Shown piece after piece: positions 36,986 to 50,471 of a stretch of DNA of 64,000 nucleotides; position 1 is the stretch's first letter, and every line of letters begins with the position of its first letter. This DNA comes from Calendula officinalis. Lineage: Eukaryota > Streptophyta > Magnoliopsida > Asterales > Asteraceae. The stretch is taken from the NCBI GenBank assembly GCA_963853835.1, contig OY970833.1, positions 13,478,474 to 13,542,473 on the forward strand, written 5' to 3'. The notes below the pieces were generated by a model. It worked only from the letters and a program-made list of their open reading frames with translations, did not search any database and had not been told where the DNA came from. Both the position numbers and the translations under genes were made by a program.

Positions 36986-39870
36986 AATAGGTGTCCATAA
37001 CCCATAACCACTAGATGTCCATAACTCATACCGATGACCCTTGAACCATTATAACTACTAGCCATGACCAATAGCCTATAGATATCCATTCTAAAAGTAA
37101 TAGGTGTCCATAACCCATAACCATGGCCCTTGAACCATTATAACCACTAGATGTCCATAACTCATACCGAAGGCATTTGAACTATTATAACTACTAGCCA
37201 TGACCAATAGCCTATAGATATCCATGTTACAAGTAATAGGTGTCCATAACCCAAACCATGGCTCTTGAACCATTATAACCACTAGATGTCCGTAACTCAT
37301 ACCGATGGCCCGTGAACCATTTTAACTACTAGCCATGACCAATAACCTATAGATATCCATTTTACAAGTAATAGGTGTCCAGAACCCATAACCATGGCCC
37401 TTTAACCATTATAATCACTAGATGTCCATAACTCATACCGATGGCCCTTGATCCATTATAACTACTAGCCATGACCAATAGCCTATAGATATCCATTTTA
37501 AAAGTAATAGGTGTCCATTACCCATAACCATGGCTCCTGAACCATAATAACCACTAGATGTCCATAACTCATATCGATGGCATTTGAACCATTATAACTA
37601 CTAGCCATGACCAATAGCCTATAGATATGCATTTTACAAGTAATAGGTGTCCATAACTCATACCTATGGCCCTTGAACCATTAGAACCAATAGATATCCA
37701 TAACTCATACCGATGGCCCTATAACCATTATAAGCACTAGCCATGACCAATAGCCTACGGATATCCATTTTACAAGTAATAGGTGTCCATAACCCATAAC
37801 CATGGCCCTTGAACCATTATAACCACTAGATGTCCATAACTCATACCGATGGCCCTCGAACCATTTTAACTACTAGCCTTGACCTAAAACCCATAACCAT
37901 GGCCCTTGAACCATTATAACTACTAGATGTCCATAACTCATACTGATGGCCCTTGAACAATTTTAATTACTAACCATGGCCCTTGACCCATTATAACCAC
38001 CTGATGTCCATAACCCGTGACCATGGCCCTTGAACCATTATAACCACCAGCCATGACCAATAGCCTATACATGGCATGTTTTACAAGTAATAGGTGTCCA
38101 TAACACATACCCACAACCCTTGAACCATTAGAACCACTAGATGTCCATAACTCATAACGACGTCCCTTGAACCATTATAACTACTAGCCATGACCAATAG
38201 TGAAAAGAGATCCATTTTACAAGTAATAGGTATCCACAACCCATAACCATGGCTCATGAACCATTATAACCACTAGATATCCATAACTCATACCGATGAA
38301 CCTTGAACCATTAGAACTACTTGTCATTACCAATCGCCTATAGATATCCATCTGACAAGTAATGGGTTTCCATAACCCATAACCATGGCCCTTGAACCAT
38401 TATAACCACTAATGTCCATAACTCATATCGATGACCCTTGAACCATTATAACTACTAGCCATGACCAATAGCCTATAGATATCCATTTTACAAGTAATAG
38501 GTGTCCATTACCCATAACCATGGCTCCTGAACCACAATAACCACTAGATGTCCATAACTCATATCGATGGCATTTGAACCATTATAACTACTAGCCATGA
38601 CCAATAGCCTATTGATATCCTTGTCACAAGTAATAGGTGTCCATAACCAATAACCATGGCTCTTGAACCATTATAACCACTAGCCTATAGATGGCCATTT
38701 TACAAGAGATAGGTGTCCATAACCCATAACCATCGCCCTTGAACCATTATAACAACTAGATGTCCATAACTCATACCGATCGCCCTCGAACCATTTTAAC
38801 TACTAGCCATGACCTATAACCCATAACTATGGCCCTTGAACCATTAAAACTACTAGATGTCCAGAACTCATACTGATGGCCCTTGAACAATTTTAACTAC
38901 TAGCCATGACCAATAGCCTATAGATATCAATTTTACAAGTAATAGGTGTCCATAACTCACACCCGTCGCCCTTGAACCATTATAACCACTAGATGTCCAT
39001 AACTCATACCGATGGCCTTTGAACCATTATAACTACTAGCCTTGACCAATAACCTATAGACAATAATTTTACAAGTAATAGGTGTCCATAACCCATAACC
39101 ATGTCCCTTGACCAATTATAACCACTAGATGTCCATAACCCATGCCCATGGCCCTTAAACCTTTATAGCCACCAGCCATGACCAATAAGTAATAGGTGTC
39201 CATAACACATACCCATGACCCTTGAACCATTAAAACCACTAGATCTCCAACACTCATAACGACAGCCCTTGAACCGTTATAACTACTAGCCATGAGCAAT
39301 AGTCAATAGAGATCCATTTTACAAGTAATAGGTGTCCATAACCCATAACCATGGCCCTTGAACCATTATAACCACTAGATGTCCATAACTCATACCTATG
39401 GCCTTTGAACCATTTTAACTACTAGCCATGACCAATAACCTATAGATATCCATTTTACAAGTAATAGGTGTCCATAACCCATAACCATGGGCCTTGAACC
39501 ATTATAACCACTAGATGTCCATAACTCATACCGATGGCCCTTGAACCATTATAACTACTAGCCATGAAAAATAGCCTATAGATATCCATTTTACAAGTAA
39601 TAGGTTTCAATAACCCATAACCATGGCCCTTGAACCATTATAACCATTAGATGTCCATAACTCATACCGATGACCCTTGAACCATTATAACTATTAGCCA
39701 TGACTAATAGCCTATAGATATCCATTCTAAAAGTTATAGGTGTCCATTACCCATAACCATGGCTCCTGAACCATTATTACCACTAGATGTCCATAACTAA
39801 TATCGATGGCATTTGAACTATTATAACTACTAGCCATAACCAATAGCCTATAGATATCCATGTTACAAGT
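36986..39870 (+). repeat. Mosaic tract with monomers of all three families
   Basis: Order: g1-like (36986, 113 bp); m9, m10, m11, m12 (37099, 37235, 37370, 37506); m14 (37642, m13 skipped); a fused 311-bp unit (37778-38088) joining b9-like sequence to gamma x1; x2 (38089); x3 (38225); a g13/b7 fusion opening AATGGGTTTCC (38361); b5-like (38496); b6-like (38632, 76 bp); a 233-bp b9-like unit (38708); b10, b1, b2, b3-like (38941, 39077, 39191, 39327); two ordinary monomers (39463, 39599); m17-like (39735). No HOR period repeats inside this tract. It separates gamma from the second alpha array. Confidence 0.82.
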
Positions 39871-41675
39871 AATAGGTGTGCATAACCAATAACCATGGCT
39901 CTTGAACCATTATAACCACTAGACATGACCAATAGCCTATAGATGGCCATTTTACAAGAAATAGGTGTCCATAACCCATAACCATAGCCCTTGAACCATT
40001 ATAACCACTAATTTCCATAACTCATATAGATGGACCTTGAACCATTATAACTACTAGCCATGACCAATAGCCTATAGATATCCATTTTACAAGTAATAGG
40101 TGTCCATAACCCATAACCATGGCCCTTGAACCATTATAACCACTAGATGTCCATAACTCATACCGAAGGCATTTGAACCATTATAACTACTAGCCATGAC
40201 CAATAGCCTATAGATATCCATGTTACAAGTAATAGGTGTCCATAACCCAAACCATGGCTCTTGAACCATTATAACCACTAGAGTCAGTAACTCATACCGA
40301 TGGCCCGTGAACCATTTTAACTACTAGCCGTGACCAATAACCTATAGATATCCATTTTACAAGTAATAGGTGTCCAGAACCCATAACCATGGCCCTTGAA
40401 CCATTATAATCACTAGATGTCCATAACTCATACCGATGGCCCTTGATCCATTATAACTACCAGCCATGACCAATAGCCTATAGATATCCATTTTAAAAGT
40501 AATAGGTGTCCATTACCCATAACCATGGCTCCTGAACCATAATAACCACTAGATGTCCATAACTCATATCGATGGCATTTGAACCATTATAACTACTAGC
40601 CGTGACCAATAGCCTATTGATATCCATGTCACAAGTAATAGGTGTCCATTACAAATAACAATGGCTCTTGAACCATTATAACCACTAATGTCCATAACTC
40701 ATATCGATGGACCATGAACCATTATAACTACTAGCCATGACCAATAGCCTATAGATATCCATTTTACAAGTAATAGGTGTCCATAACTCATACCTATGGC
40801 CCTTGAACCATTAGAACCAATAGATATCCATAACTCATACCGATGGCCATATAACCATTATAAGCACTAGCCATGACCAATAGCCTACGGATATCCATTT
40901 TACAAGTAATAGGTGTCCATAACCCATAACCATGGCCCTTGAACCATTATAACCACTAGATGTCCATAACTCATACCGATGGCCCTTGAACCATTTTAAC
41001 TACTAGCCATAACCAATAACCTATAGATATCCATTTTACAAGTAATAGGTATCCATAACCCATAACTATGGCCCTTGAACCATTATAACCACTAGATGTC
41101 CATACCTCATACTGATGGCCCTTGAACCATTATAACTACTAGCCATGACCAATAGCCTATAGATATCCATTTTAAAAGTTATAGGTGTCCATTACCCATA
41201 ACTATGGCTCCTGAACCATTATTACCACTAGATGTCCATAACTCATATCGATGGCATTTGAACCATTATAACTACTAGCCATGACCAATAGCCTATAGAT
41301 ATCCATGTTACAAGTAATAGGTGTGCATAACCAATAACCATGGCTCTTGAACCATTATAACCACTAGCCATGACCAATAGCCTATCGATGGCCATTTTAC
41401 AAGAAATAGGTGTCCATAACCCATAACCATGGCCCTTGAACCATTATAAGCACTAATGTCCATAACTCATATAGATGGACCTTGAACCATTATATCTACT
41501 AGCCATGACCAATAGCCTATAGATATCCATTTTACAAGTAATAGGTGTCTATAACCCATAACCATGGCCCTTGAACCATTATAACCACTAGATGTCCATA
41601 ACTCATACCGAAGGCATTTGAACCATTATAACTACTAGCCATGACCAATAGCCTATAGATATCCATGTTACAAGT
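39871..41675 (+). repeat. Alpha HOR, partial unit m7-m20
   Basis: The tract starts at m7 (AATAGGTGTGCATAACC, 89 bp) and follows alpha order to m20. Variants include AGAGTCAGTAACTC near 40283, TCCATTACAAATAAC near 40646 and ATAAGCACTAATG near 41447. The last also occurs in the next alpha unit, so these neighbours are close relatives. Confidence 0.9.
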
Positions 41676-43914
41676 AATAGGTGTCCATAACCCATAACCA
41701 TGGCCCTGGAACCATTATAACCACTAGATGCCAATAACTCATAACGATTGCCCTTGAACAATTTTAACTACTAGCCATGACCAATAGCCTATAGATATCC
41801 ATTTTACAAGTAATAGGTGTCCATAACCCATAACCATGGCCCTTGAACCATTATAACCTCTAGATGTCCATAACTCATACCGATGGCCTTTGAACCATTA
41901 TAAGTACGAGCCTTGACCAATAACCTATAGACAATAATTTTACAAGTAATAGGTGTCCATAACCCATAACCATGGCCCTTAACCCATTATAACCACTAGA
42001 TGTCCATAACCCATGCCCATGGCCCTTAAACCATTATAACCACCAGCCATGACCAATAAGTAATAGGTGTCCATAACACATACCCATGACCCTTGAACCA
42101 TTAAAACCACTAGATCTCCATAACTCATAACGACAGCCCCTGAACCGTTATAACTACTAGCCATGAGCAATAGTCAATAGAGATCCATTTTACAAGTAAT
42201 AGCTGTCGATAAGCCATAACCATGGCCCTTGAACCATTATAACCACTAGAGGTCCATAACTCATACCTATGGCCCTTGAACCATTTTATCTACTAGCCAT
42301 GACCAATAACCTATAGATATCCATTTTACAAGTAATAGGTGTCCATAACCCATAACCATGGCCCTTGAACCATTATAACCACTAGATGTCCATAACTCAT
42401 ACCGAAGGCATTTGAACCATTATAACTACTAGCCATGACCAATAGCCTATAGATATCCATGTTACAAGTAATAGGTGTCCATAACCCAAACCATGGCTCT
42501 TGAACCATTATAACCACTAGAGTCCGTAACTCATACCGATGGCCCGTGAACCATTTTAACTTCTAGCCGTGACCAATAACCTATAGATATCCATTTTACA
42601 AGTAATAGGTGTCCAGAACCCATAACCATGGCCCTTGAACCATTATAATCACTAGATGTCCATAACTCATACCGATGGCCCTTGATCCATTATAACTACC
42701 AGCCATGACCAATAGCCTATAGATACCCATTTTAAAAGTAATAGGTGTCCATTACCCATAACCATGGCTCCTGAACCATAATAACCACTAGATGTCCATA
42801 ACTCATATCGATGGCATTTGAACCATTATAACTACTAGCCGTGACCAATAGCCTATTGATATCCATGTCACAAGTAATAGGTGTCCATAACAAATAACAA
42901 TGGCTCTTGAACCATTATAACCACTAATGTCCATAACTCATATCGATGGACCATGAACCATTATAACTACTAGCCATGACCAATAGCCTATAGATATCCA
43001 TTTTACAAGTAATAGGTGTCCATAACTCATACCTATGGCCCTTGAACCATTAGAACCAATAGATATCCATAACTCATACCGATGGCCATATAACCATTAT
43101 AAGCACTAGCCATGACCAATAGCCTACGGATATCCATTTTACAAGTAATAGGTGTCCATAACCCATAACCATGGCCCTTGAACCATTATAACCACTAGAT
43201 GTCCATAACTCATACCGATGGCCCTTGAACCATTTTAACTACTAGCCATAACCAATAACCTATAGATATCCATTTTACAAGTAATAGGTATCCATAACCC
43301 ATAACTATGGCCCTTGAACCATTATAACCACTAGATGTCCATACCTCATACTGATGGCCCTTGAACCATTATAACTACTAGCCATGACCAATAGCCTATA
43401 GATATCCATTTTAAAAGTTATAGGTGTCCATTACCCATAACTATGGCTCCTGAACCATTATTACCACTAGATGTCCATAACTCATATCGATGGCATTTGA
43501 ACCATTATAACTACTAGCCATGACCAATAGCCTATAGATATCCATGTTACAAGTAATAGGTGTGCATAACCAATAACCATGGCTCTTGAACCATTATAAC
43601 CACTAGCCATGACCAATAGCCTATCGATGGCCATTTTACAAGAAATATGTGTCCATAACCCATAACCATGGCCCTTGAACCATTATAAGCACTAATGTCC
43701 ATAACTCATATAGATGGACCTTGAACCATTATATCTACTAGCCATGACCAATAGCCTATAGATATCCATTTTACAAGTAATAGGTGTCTATAACCCATAA
43801 CCATGGCCCTTGAACCATTATAACCACTAGATGTCCATAACTCATACCGAAGGCATTTGAACCATTATAACTACTAGCCATGACCAATAGCCTATAGATA
43901 TCCATGTTACAAGT
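41676..43914 (+). repeat. Alpha HOR unit with 407-bp deletion (2239 bp)
   Basis: m1-m5 are normal. The monomer at 42334-42469 begins as m6 and continues as m9 (CCGAAGGCATTT), so m6-m8 are lost. The missing length equals the m6-to-m9 distance in a complete unit (407 bp). The first 60-odd bases of m6 and m9 are identical, and this is where the exchange must lie. Confidence 0.9.
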
Positions 43915-46560
43915 AATAGGTGTCCATAACCCATAACCATGGCCCTGGAACCATTATAACCACTAGATGCCAATAACTCATAACGATTGCCCTTGAACAA
44001 TTTTAACTACTAGCCATGACCAATAGCCTATAGATATCCATTTTACAAGTAATAGGTGTCCATAACCCATAACCATGGCCCTTGAACCATTATAACCTCT
44101 AGATGTCCATAACTCATACCGATGGCCTTTGAACCATTATAAGTACTAGCCTTGACCAATAACCTATAGACAATAATTTTACAAGTAATAGGTGTCCATA
44201 ACCCATAACCATGGCCCCTAACCCATTATAACCACTAGATGTCCATAACCCATGCCCATGGCCCTTAAACCATTATAACCACCAGCCATGACCAATAAGT
44301 AATAGGTGTCCATAACACATACCCATGACCCTTGAACCATTAAAACCACTAGATCTCCATAACTCATAACGACAGCCCCTGAACCGTTATAACTACTAGC
44401 CATGAGCAATAGTCAACAGAGATCCATTTTACAAGTAATAGCTGTCCATAAGCTATAACCATGGCCCTTGAACCATTATAACCACTAGAGGTCCAATACT
44501 CATACCTATGGCCCTTAAACCATTTTATCTACTAGCCATGACCAATAACCTATAGATATCCATTTTACAAGTAATAGGTGTCCATAACCCATAACCATGG
44601 CCCTTGAACCATTATAACCACTAGATGTCCATAACTCATACCGATGGCCCTTGAACCATTATAACCACTAGATGTCCATAACTAATATCGATGGCATTTG
44701 AACCATTATAGCTACTAGCCATAACCAATAGCCTATAGATATCCATGTTACAAGTAATAGGTGTGCATAACCAATAACCATGGCTCTTGAACCATTATAA
44801 CCACTAGACATGACAAATAGCCTATAGATGGCCATTTTACAAGAAATAGGTGTCCATAACCCATAACCATAGCCCTTGAACCATTATAACCACTAATTTC
44901 CATAACTCATATAGATGGACCTTGAACCATTATAACTACTAGCCATGACCAATAGCCTATAGATATCCATTTTACAAGTAATAGGTGTCCATAACCCATA
45001 ACCATGGCCCTTGAACCATTATAACCACTAGATGTCCATAACTCATACCGAAGGCATTTGAACCATTATAACTACTAGCCATGACCAATAGCCTATAGAT
45101 ATCCATGTTACAAGTAATAGGTGTCCATAACCCAAACCATGGCTCTTGAACCATTATAACCACTAGAGTCCGTAACTCATACCGATGGCCCGTGAACCAT
45201 TTTAACTACTAGCCGTGACCAATAACCTATAGATATCCATTTTACAAGTAATAGGTGTCCAGAACCCATAACCATGGCCCTTGAACCATTATAATCACTA
45301 GATGTCCATAACTCATACCGATGGCCCTTGATCCATTATAACTACCAGCCATGACCAATAGCCTATAGATATCCATTTTAAAAGTAATAGGTGTCCATTA
45401 CCCATAACCATGGCTCCTGAACCATAATAACCACTAGATGTCCATAACTCATATCGATGGCATTTGAACCATTATAACTACTAGCCGTGACCAATAGCCT
45501 ATTGATATCCATGTCACAAGTAATAGGTGTCCATAACAAATAACAATGGCTCTTGAACCATTATAACCACTAATGTCCATAACTCATATCGATGGACCAT
45601 GAACCATTATAACTACTAGCCATGACCAATAGCCTATAGATATCCATTTTACAAGTAATAGGTGTCCATAACTCATACCTATGGCCCTTGAACCATTAGA
45701 ACCAATAGATATCCATAACTCATACCGATGGCCATATAACCATTATAAGCACTAGCCATGACCAATAGCCTACGGATATCCATTTTACAAGTAATAGGTG
45801 TCCATAACCCATAACCATGGCCCTTGAACCATTATAACCACTAGATGTCCATAACTCATACCGATGGCCCTTGAACCATTTTAACTACTAGCCATAACCA
45901 ATAACCTATAGATATCCATTTTACAAGTAATAGGTATCCATAACCCATAACTATGGCCCTTGAACCATTATAACCACTAGATGTCCATACCTCATACTGA
46001 TGGCCCTTGAACCATTATAACTACTAGCCATGACCAATAGCCTATAGATATCCATTTTAAAAGTTATAGGTGTCCATTACCCATAACTATGGCTCCTGAA
46101 CCATTATTACCACTAGATGTCCATAACTCATATCGATGGCATTTGAACCATTATAACTACTAGCCATGACCAATAGCCTATAGATATCCATGTTACAAGT
46201 AATAGGTGTGCATAACCAATAACCATGGCTCTTGAACCATTATAACCACTAGCCATGACCAATAGCCTATCGATGGCCATTTTACAAGAAATAGGTGTCC
46301 ATAACCCATAACCATGGCCCTTGAACCATTATAACCACTAATGTCCATAACTCATATAGATGGACCTTGAACCGTTATATCTACTAGCCATGACCAATAG
46401 CCTATAGATATCCATTTTACAAGTAATAGGTGTCTATAACCCATAACCATGGCCCTTGAACCATTATAACCACTAGATGTCCATAACTCATACCGAAGGC
46501 ATTTGAACCATTATAACTACTAGCCATGACCAATAGCCTATAGATATCCATGTTACAAGT
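43915..46560 (+). repeat. Alpha HOR, complete unit (2646 bp)
   Basis: This is a full m1-m20 unit. It shares GATTGCCCTTG in m1 and CTCTAGATG in m2 with the previous unit. Private changes include GGCCCCTAACCC near 44215, TCAACAGAG near 44411, GTCCAATACTC near 44492 and GACAAATAGCC near 44813. Confidence 0.92.
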
Positions 46561-48151
46561 AATAGGTGTCCATAACCCATAACCATGGCCCTGGAACCAT
46601 TATAACCACTAGATGCCAATAACTCATAACGATGGCCCTTGAACAATTTTAACTACTAGCCATGACCAATAGCCTATAGATATCCATTTTACAAGTAATA
46701 GGTGTCCATAACCCATAACCATGGCCCTTGAACCATTATAACCACTAGATGTCCATAACTCATACCGATGGCCTTTGAACCATTATAAGTACTAGCCTTG
46801 ACCAATAACCTATAGACAATAATTTTACAAGTAATAGGTGTCCATAACCCATAACCGTGGCCCTTAACCCATTATAACCACTAGATGTCCATAACCCATG
46901 CCCATGGCCCTTAAACCATTATAACTACCAGCCATGACCAATAAGTAATAGGTGTCCATAACACATACCCATGACCCTTGAACCATTAAAACCACTAGAT
47001 CTCCATAACTCATAACGACAGCCCCTGAACCGTTATAACTACTAGCCATGAGCAATAGTCAATAGAGATCCATTTTACAAGTAATAGCTGTCCATAAGCC
47101 ATAACCATGACCCTTGAACCATTATAACCACTAGAGGTCCATAACTCATACCTATGGCCCTTGAACCATTTTATCTACTAGCCATGACCAATAACCTATA
47201 GATATCCATTTTACAAGTAATAGGTGTCCATAACCCATAACCATGGCCCTTGAACCATTATAACCACTAGATGTCCATAACTCATACCGATGGCCCTTGA
47301 ACCATTATAACCACTAGATGTCCATAACTCATACCGATGGCCCTTGATCCATTATAACTACTAGCCATGACCAATAGCCTATAGATATCCATTTAAAAAG
47401 TAATAGGTGTCCATTACCCATAACCATGGCTCCTGAACCATGATAACCACTAGATGTCCATAACTCATATCGATGGCATTTGAACCATTATAACTACTAG
47501 CCATGACCAATAGCCTATTGATATCCATGTCACAAATAATAGGTGTCCATAACAAATAACAATGGCTCTTGAACCATTATAACCACTAGCCTGTAGATGG
47601 CCATTTTACAAGAGATAGGTGTCCATAACCCATAACCATGGCCCTTGAACCATTATAACCACTAATGTCCATAACTCATATCGATGGACCTTGAACCATT
47701 ATAGCTACAAGCCATGACCAATAGCCTATAGATATCCATTTTACAAGTAATAGGTGTCCATAACTCATACCTATGGCCCTTGAACCATTAGAACCAATAG
47801 ATATCCATAACTCATACTGATGGCCCTATAACCATTATAAGCACTAGCCATGTAGCCTACGGATATCCATTTTACAAGTAATAGGTGTCCATAACCCATA
47901 ACCATGGCCCTTGAACCATTATAACCACTAGATGTCCATAACACATACCGATGGCCCTCGAACCATTTTAACTACTAGCCATGACCAATAGCCTATAGAT
48001 ATCCATTTTACAAGTAATAGGTGTCCATAACCCATAACCATGGCCCTTGAACCATTATAACCTCTAGATGTCCATAACTCATACCGATGGCCTTTGAACC
48101 ATTATAAGTACTAGCCTTGACCAATAACCTATAGACAATAATTTTACAAGT
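46561..48151 (+). repeat. Alpha/beta hybrid unit (m1-m5, b4-b9, m2)
   Basis: m1-m5 (46561, 46697, 46833, 46947, 47083) lead directly into beta-type b4 (47219, 183 bp), b5 47402, b6 47538, b7 47614, b8 47749 and a 136-bp b9 (47880) that lacks the 97-bp extra A/B pair of normal b9. An alpha m2 (48016, CTCTAGATG) then closes the cycle. From one m3 to the next is 1319 bp, which is 1416 minus 97. Confidence 0.9.
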
Positions 48152-48543
48152 AATAGGTGTCCATAACCCATAACCATGGCCCTTAACCCATTATAACCAC
48201 TAGATGTCCATAACCCATGCCCATGGCCCTTAAACCATTATAAACACCAGCCATGACCAATAAGTAATAGGTGTCCATAACACATACCCATGACCCTTGA
48301 ACCATTAAAACCACTAGATCTCCATAACTCATAACGACAGCCCCTGAACCGTTATAACTACTAGCCATGAGCAATAGTCAATAGAGATCCATTTTACAAG
48401 TAATAGCTGTCCATAAGCCATAACCATGGCCCTTGAACCATTATAACCACTAGAGGTCCATAACTCATACCTATGGCCCTTGAACCATTTTATCTACTAG
48501 CCATGACCAATAACCTATAGATATCCATTTTACAAGTAATAGG

Positions 48544-48590
48544 TGTCCATAACCCATAACCATGGCCCTTGAACCATTATAACCACTAGA
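48544..48590 (+). repeat. Sub-repeat A (47 bp), type example
   Basis: Sub-repeat A runs from TGTCCATAACCC to CCACTAGA. It differs from B at about five of 47 positions: the C/T in ATAACCC, two changes before ATGG, C/T in ACCAC versus ACTAC, and the last base. It holds the C-rich block of the monomer, including two back-to-back copies of CCATAAC. Confidence 0.88.
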
Positions 48591-48637
48591 TGTCCATAAC
48601 TCATACCGATGGCCCTTGAACCATTATAACTACTAGC
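48591..48637 (+). repeat. Sub-repeat B (47 bp), type example
   Basis: Sub-repeat B runs from TGTCCATAACTC to CTACTAGC. B is the part that is most often lost (89-bp monomers) or doubled (183-bp monomers). It also carries most family-diagnostic variants, such as CCGATGG, TCGATGGCATTT, CCGAAGGCATTT and AACGATGG followed by GAACAATTTT. Confidence 0.88.
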
Positions 48638-48679
48638 CATGACCAATAGCCTATAGATATCGATTTTAAAAGTTATAGG
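48638..48679 (+). repeat. Sub-repeat C (42 bp), type example
   Basis: Sub-repeat C runs from CATGACCAATAGCC to the AATAGG (here TATAGG) that opens the next monomer. It is 5 bp shorter than A and B and clearly more diverged. Its CC-rich first part and ATTTTACAAG tail can be loosely aligned to A, so I infer that it is an old third copy of the same 47-bp unit. That relationship is weaker than A to B. Confidence 0.75.
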
Positions 48680-50471
48680 TGTCCATTACCCATAACTATG
48701 GCTCCTGAACCATTATTACCACTAGATGTCCATAACTCATATCGATGGCATTTGAACCATTATAACTACTAGCCATGACCAATAGCCTATAGATATCCAT
48801 GTTACAAGTAATAGGTGTGCATAACCAATAACCATGGCTCTTGAACCATTATAACCACTAGCCATGACCAATAGCCTATCGATGGCCATTTTACAAGAAA
48901 TAGGTGTCCATAACCCATAACCATGGCCCTTGAACCATTATAACCACTAATGTCCATAACTCATATAGATGGACCTTGAACCATTATATCTACTAGCCAT
49001 GACCAATAGCCTATAGATATCCATTTTACAAGTAATAGGTGTCTATAACCCATAACCATGGCCCTTGAACCATTATAACCACTAGATGTCCATAACTCAT
49101 ACCGAAGGCATTTGAACCATTATAACTACTAGCCATGACCAATAGCCTATAGATATCCGTGTTACAAGTAATAGGTGTCCATAACCCATAACCATGGCCC
49201 TGGAACCATTATAACCACTAGATGCCAATAACTCATAACGATGGCCCTTGAACCGTTATAACTACTAGCCATGAGCAATAGTCAATAGAGATCCATTTTA
49301 CAAGTAATAGCTGTCCATAAGCCATAACCATGGCCCTTGAACCATTATAACCACTAGAGGTCCATAACTCATACCTATGGCCCTTGAACCATTTTATCTA
49401 CTAGCCATGACCAATAACCTATAGATATCCATTTTACAAGTAATAGGTGTCCATAACCCATAACCATGGCCCTTGAACCATTATAACCACTAGATGTCCA
49501 TAACTCATACCGATGGCCCTTGAACCATTATAACCACTAGATGTCCATAACTCATACCGATGGCCCTTGATCCATTATAACTACTAGCCATGACCAATAG
49601 CCTATAGATATCCATTTAAAAAGTAATAGGTGTCCATTACCCATAACCATGGCTCCTGAACCATGATAACCACTAGATGTCCATAACTCATATCGATGGC
49701 ATTTGAACCATTATAACTACTAGCCATGACCAATAGCCTATTGATATCCATGTCACAAATAATAGGTGTCCATAACAAATAACAATGGCTCTTGAACCAT
49801 TATAACCACTAGCCTGTTGATGGCCATTTTACAAGAGATAGGTGTCCATAACCCATAACCATGGCCCTTGAACCATTATAACCACTAATGTCCATAACTC
49901 ATATCGATGGACCTTGAACCATTATAGCTACTAGCCATGACCAATAGCCTATAGATATCCATTTTACAAGTAATAGGTGTCCATAACTCATACCTATGGC
50001 CCTTGAACCATTAGAACCAATAGATATCCATAACTCATACCGATGGCCCTATAACCATTATAAGCACTAGCCATGTAGCCTACGGATATCCATTTTACAA
50101 GTAATAGGTGTCCATAACCCATAACCATGGCCCTTGAACCATTATAACCACTAGATGTCCATAACACATACCGATGGCCCTCGAACCATTTTAACTACTA
50201 GCCATGACATATAACCCATAACCACGGCCCTTGAACCATTATAACTACTAGATGTCCATAACTCATATTGATGGCCCTTGAACAATTTTAACTACTAGCC
50301 ATGACCAATAGCCTATAGATATCCATTTTACAAGTAATAGGTGTCCATAACCCATAACCATGGCCCTTGAACCATTATAACCTCTAGATGTCCATAACTC
50401 ATACCGATGGCCTTTGAACCATTATAAGTACTAGCCTTGACCAATAACCTATAGACAATAATTTTACAAGT

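Larger units (their letters stand above)
48538..48673 (+). repeat. Near-consensus 136-bp monomer (type example)
   Basis: This copy matches my reconstructed consensus over sub-repeats A and B and differs at about two bases in C (ATATCG for ATATCC, and TAAAAGT for TACAAGT). It contains an NcoI-type CCATGG palindrome in A. Most other monomers also carry an EcoRV-type GATATC in C, which is mutated in this copy. Digestion at either site would be expected to give a 136-bp ladder. Confidence 0.9.
48152..50471 (+). repeat. Compound hybrid unit (2320 bp from m3 to m3)
   Basis: Order: m3, m4, m5 (48152, 48266, 48402); a 136-bp m6/m16 fusion (48538); m17-m20 (48674-49169); an m1/m4 fusion (49170-49305, AACGATGGCCCTTGAAC joined to CGTTATAACTAC); m5 again (49306); b4-b9 (49442-50335); alpha m2 (50336). 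At least three separate exchanges are needed to build it. Confidence 0.87.
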
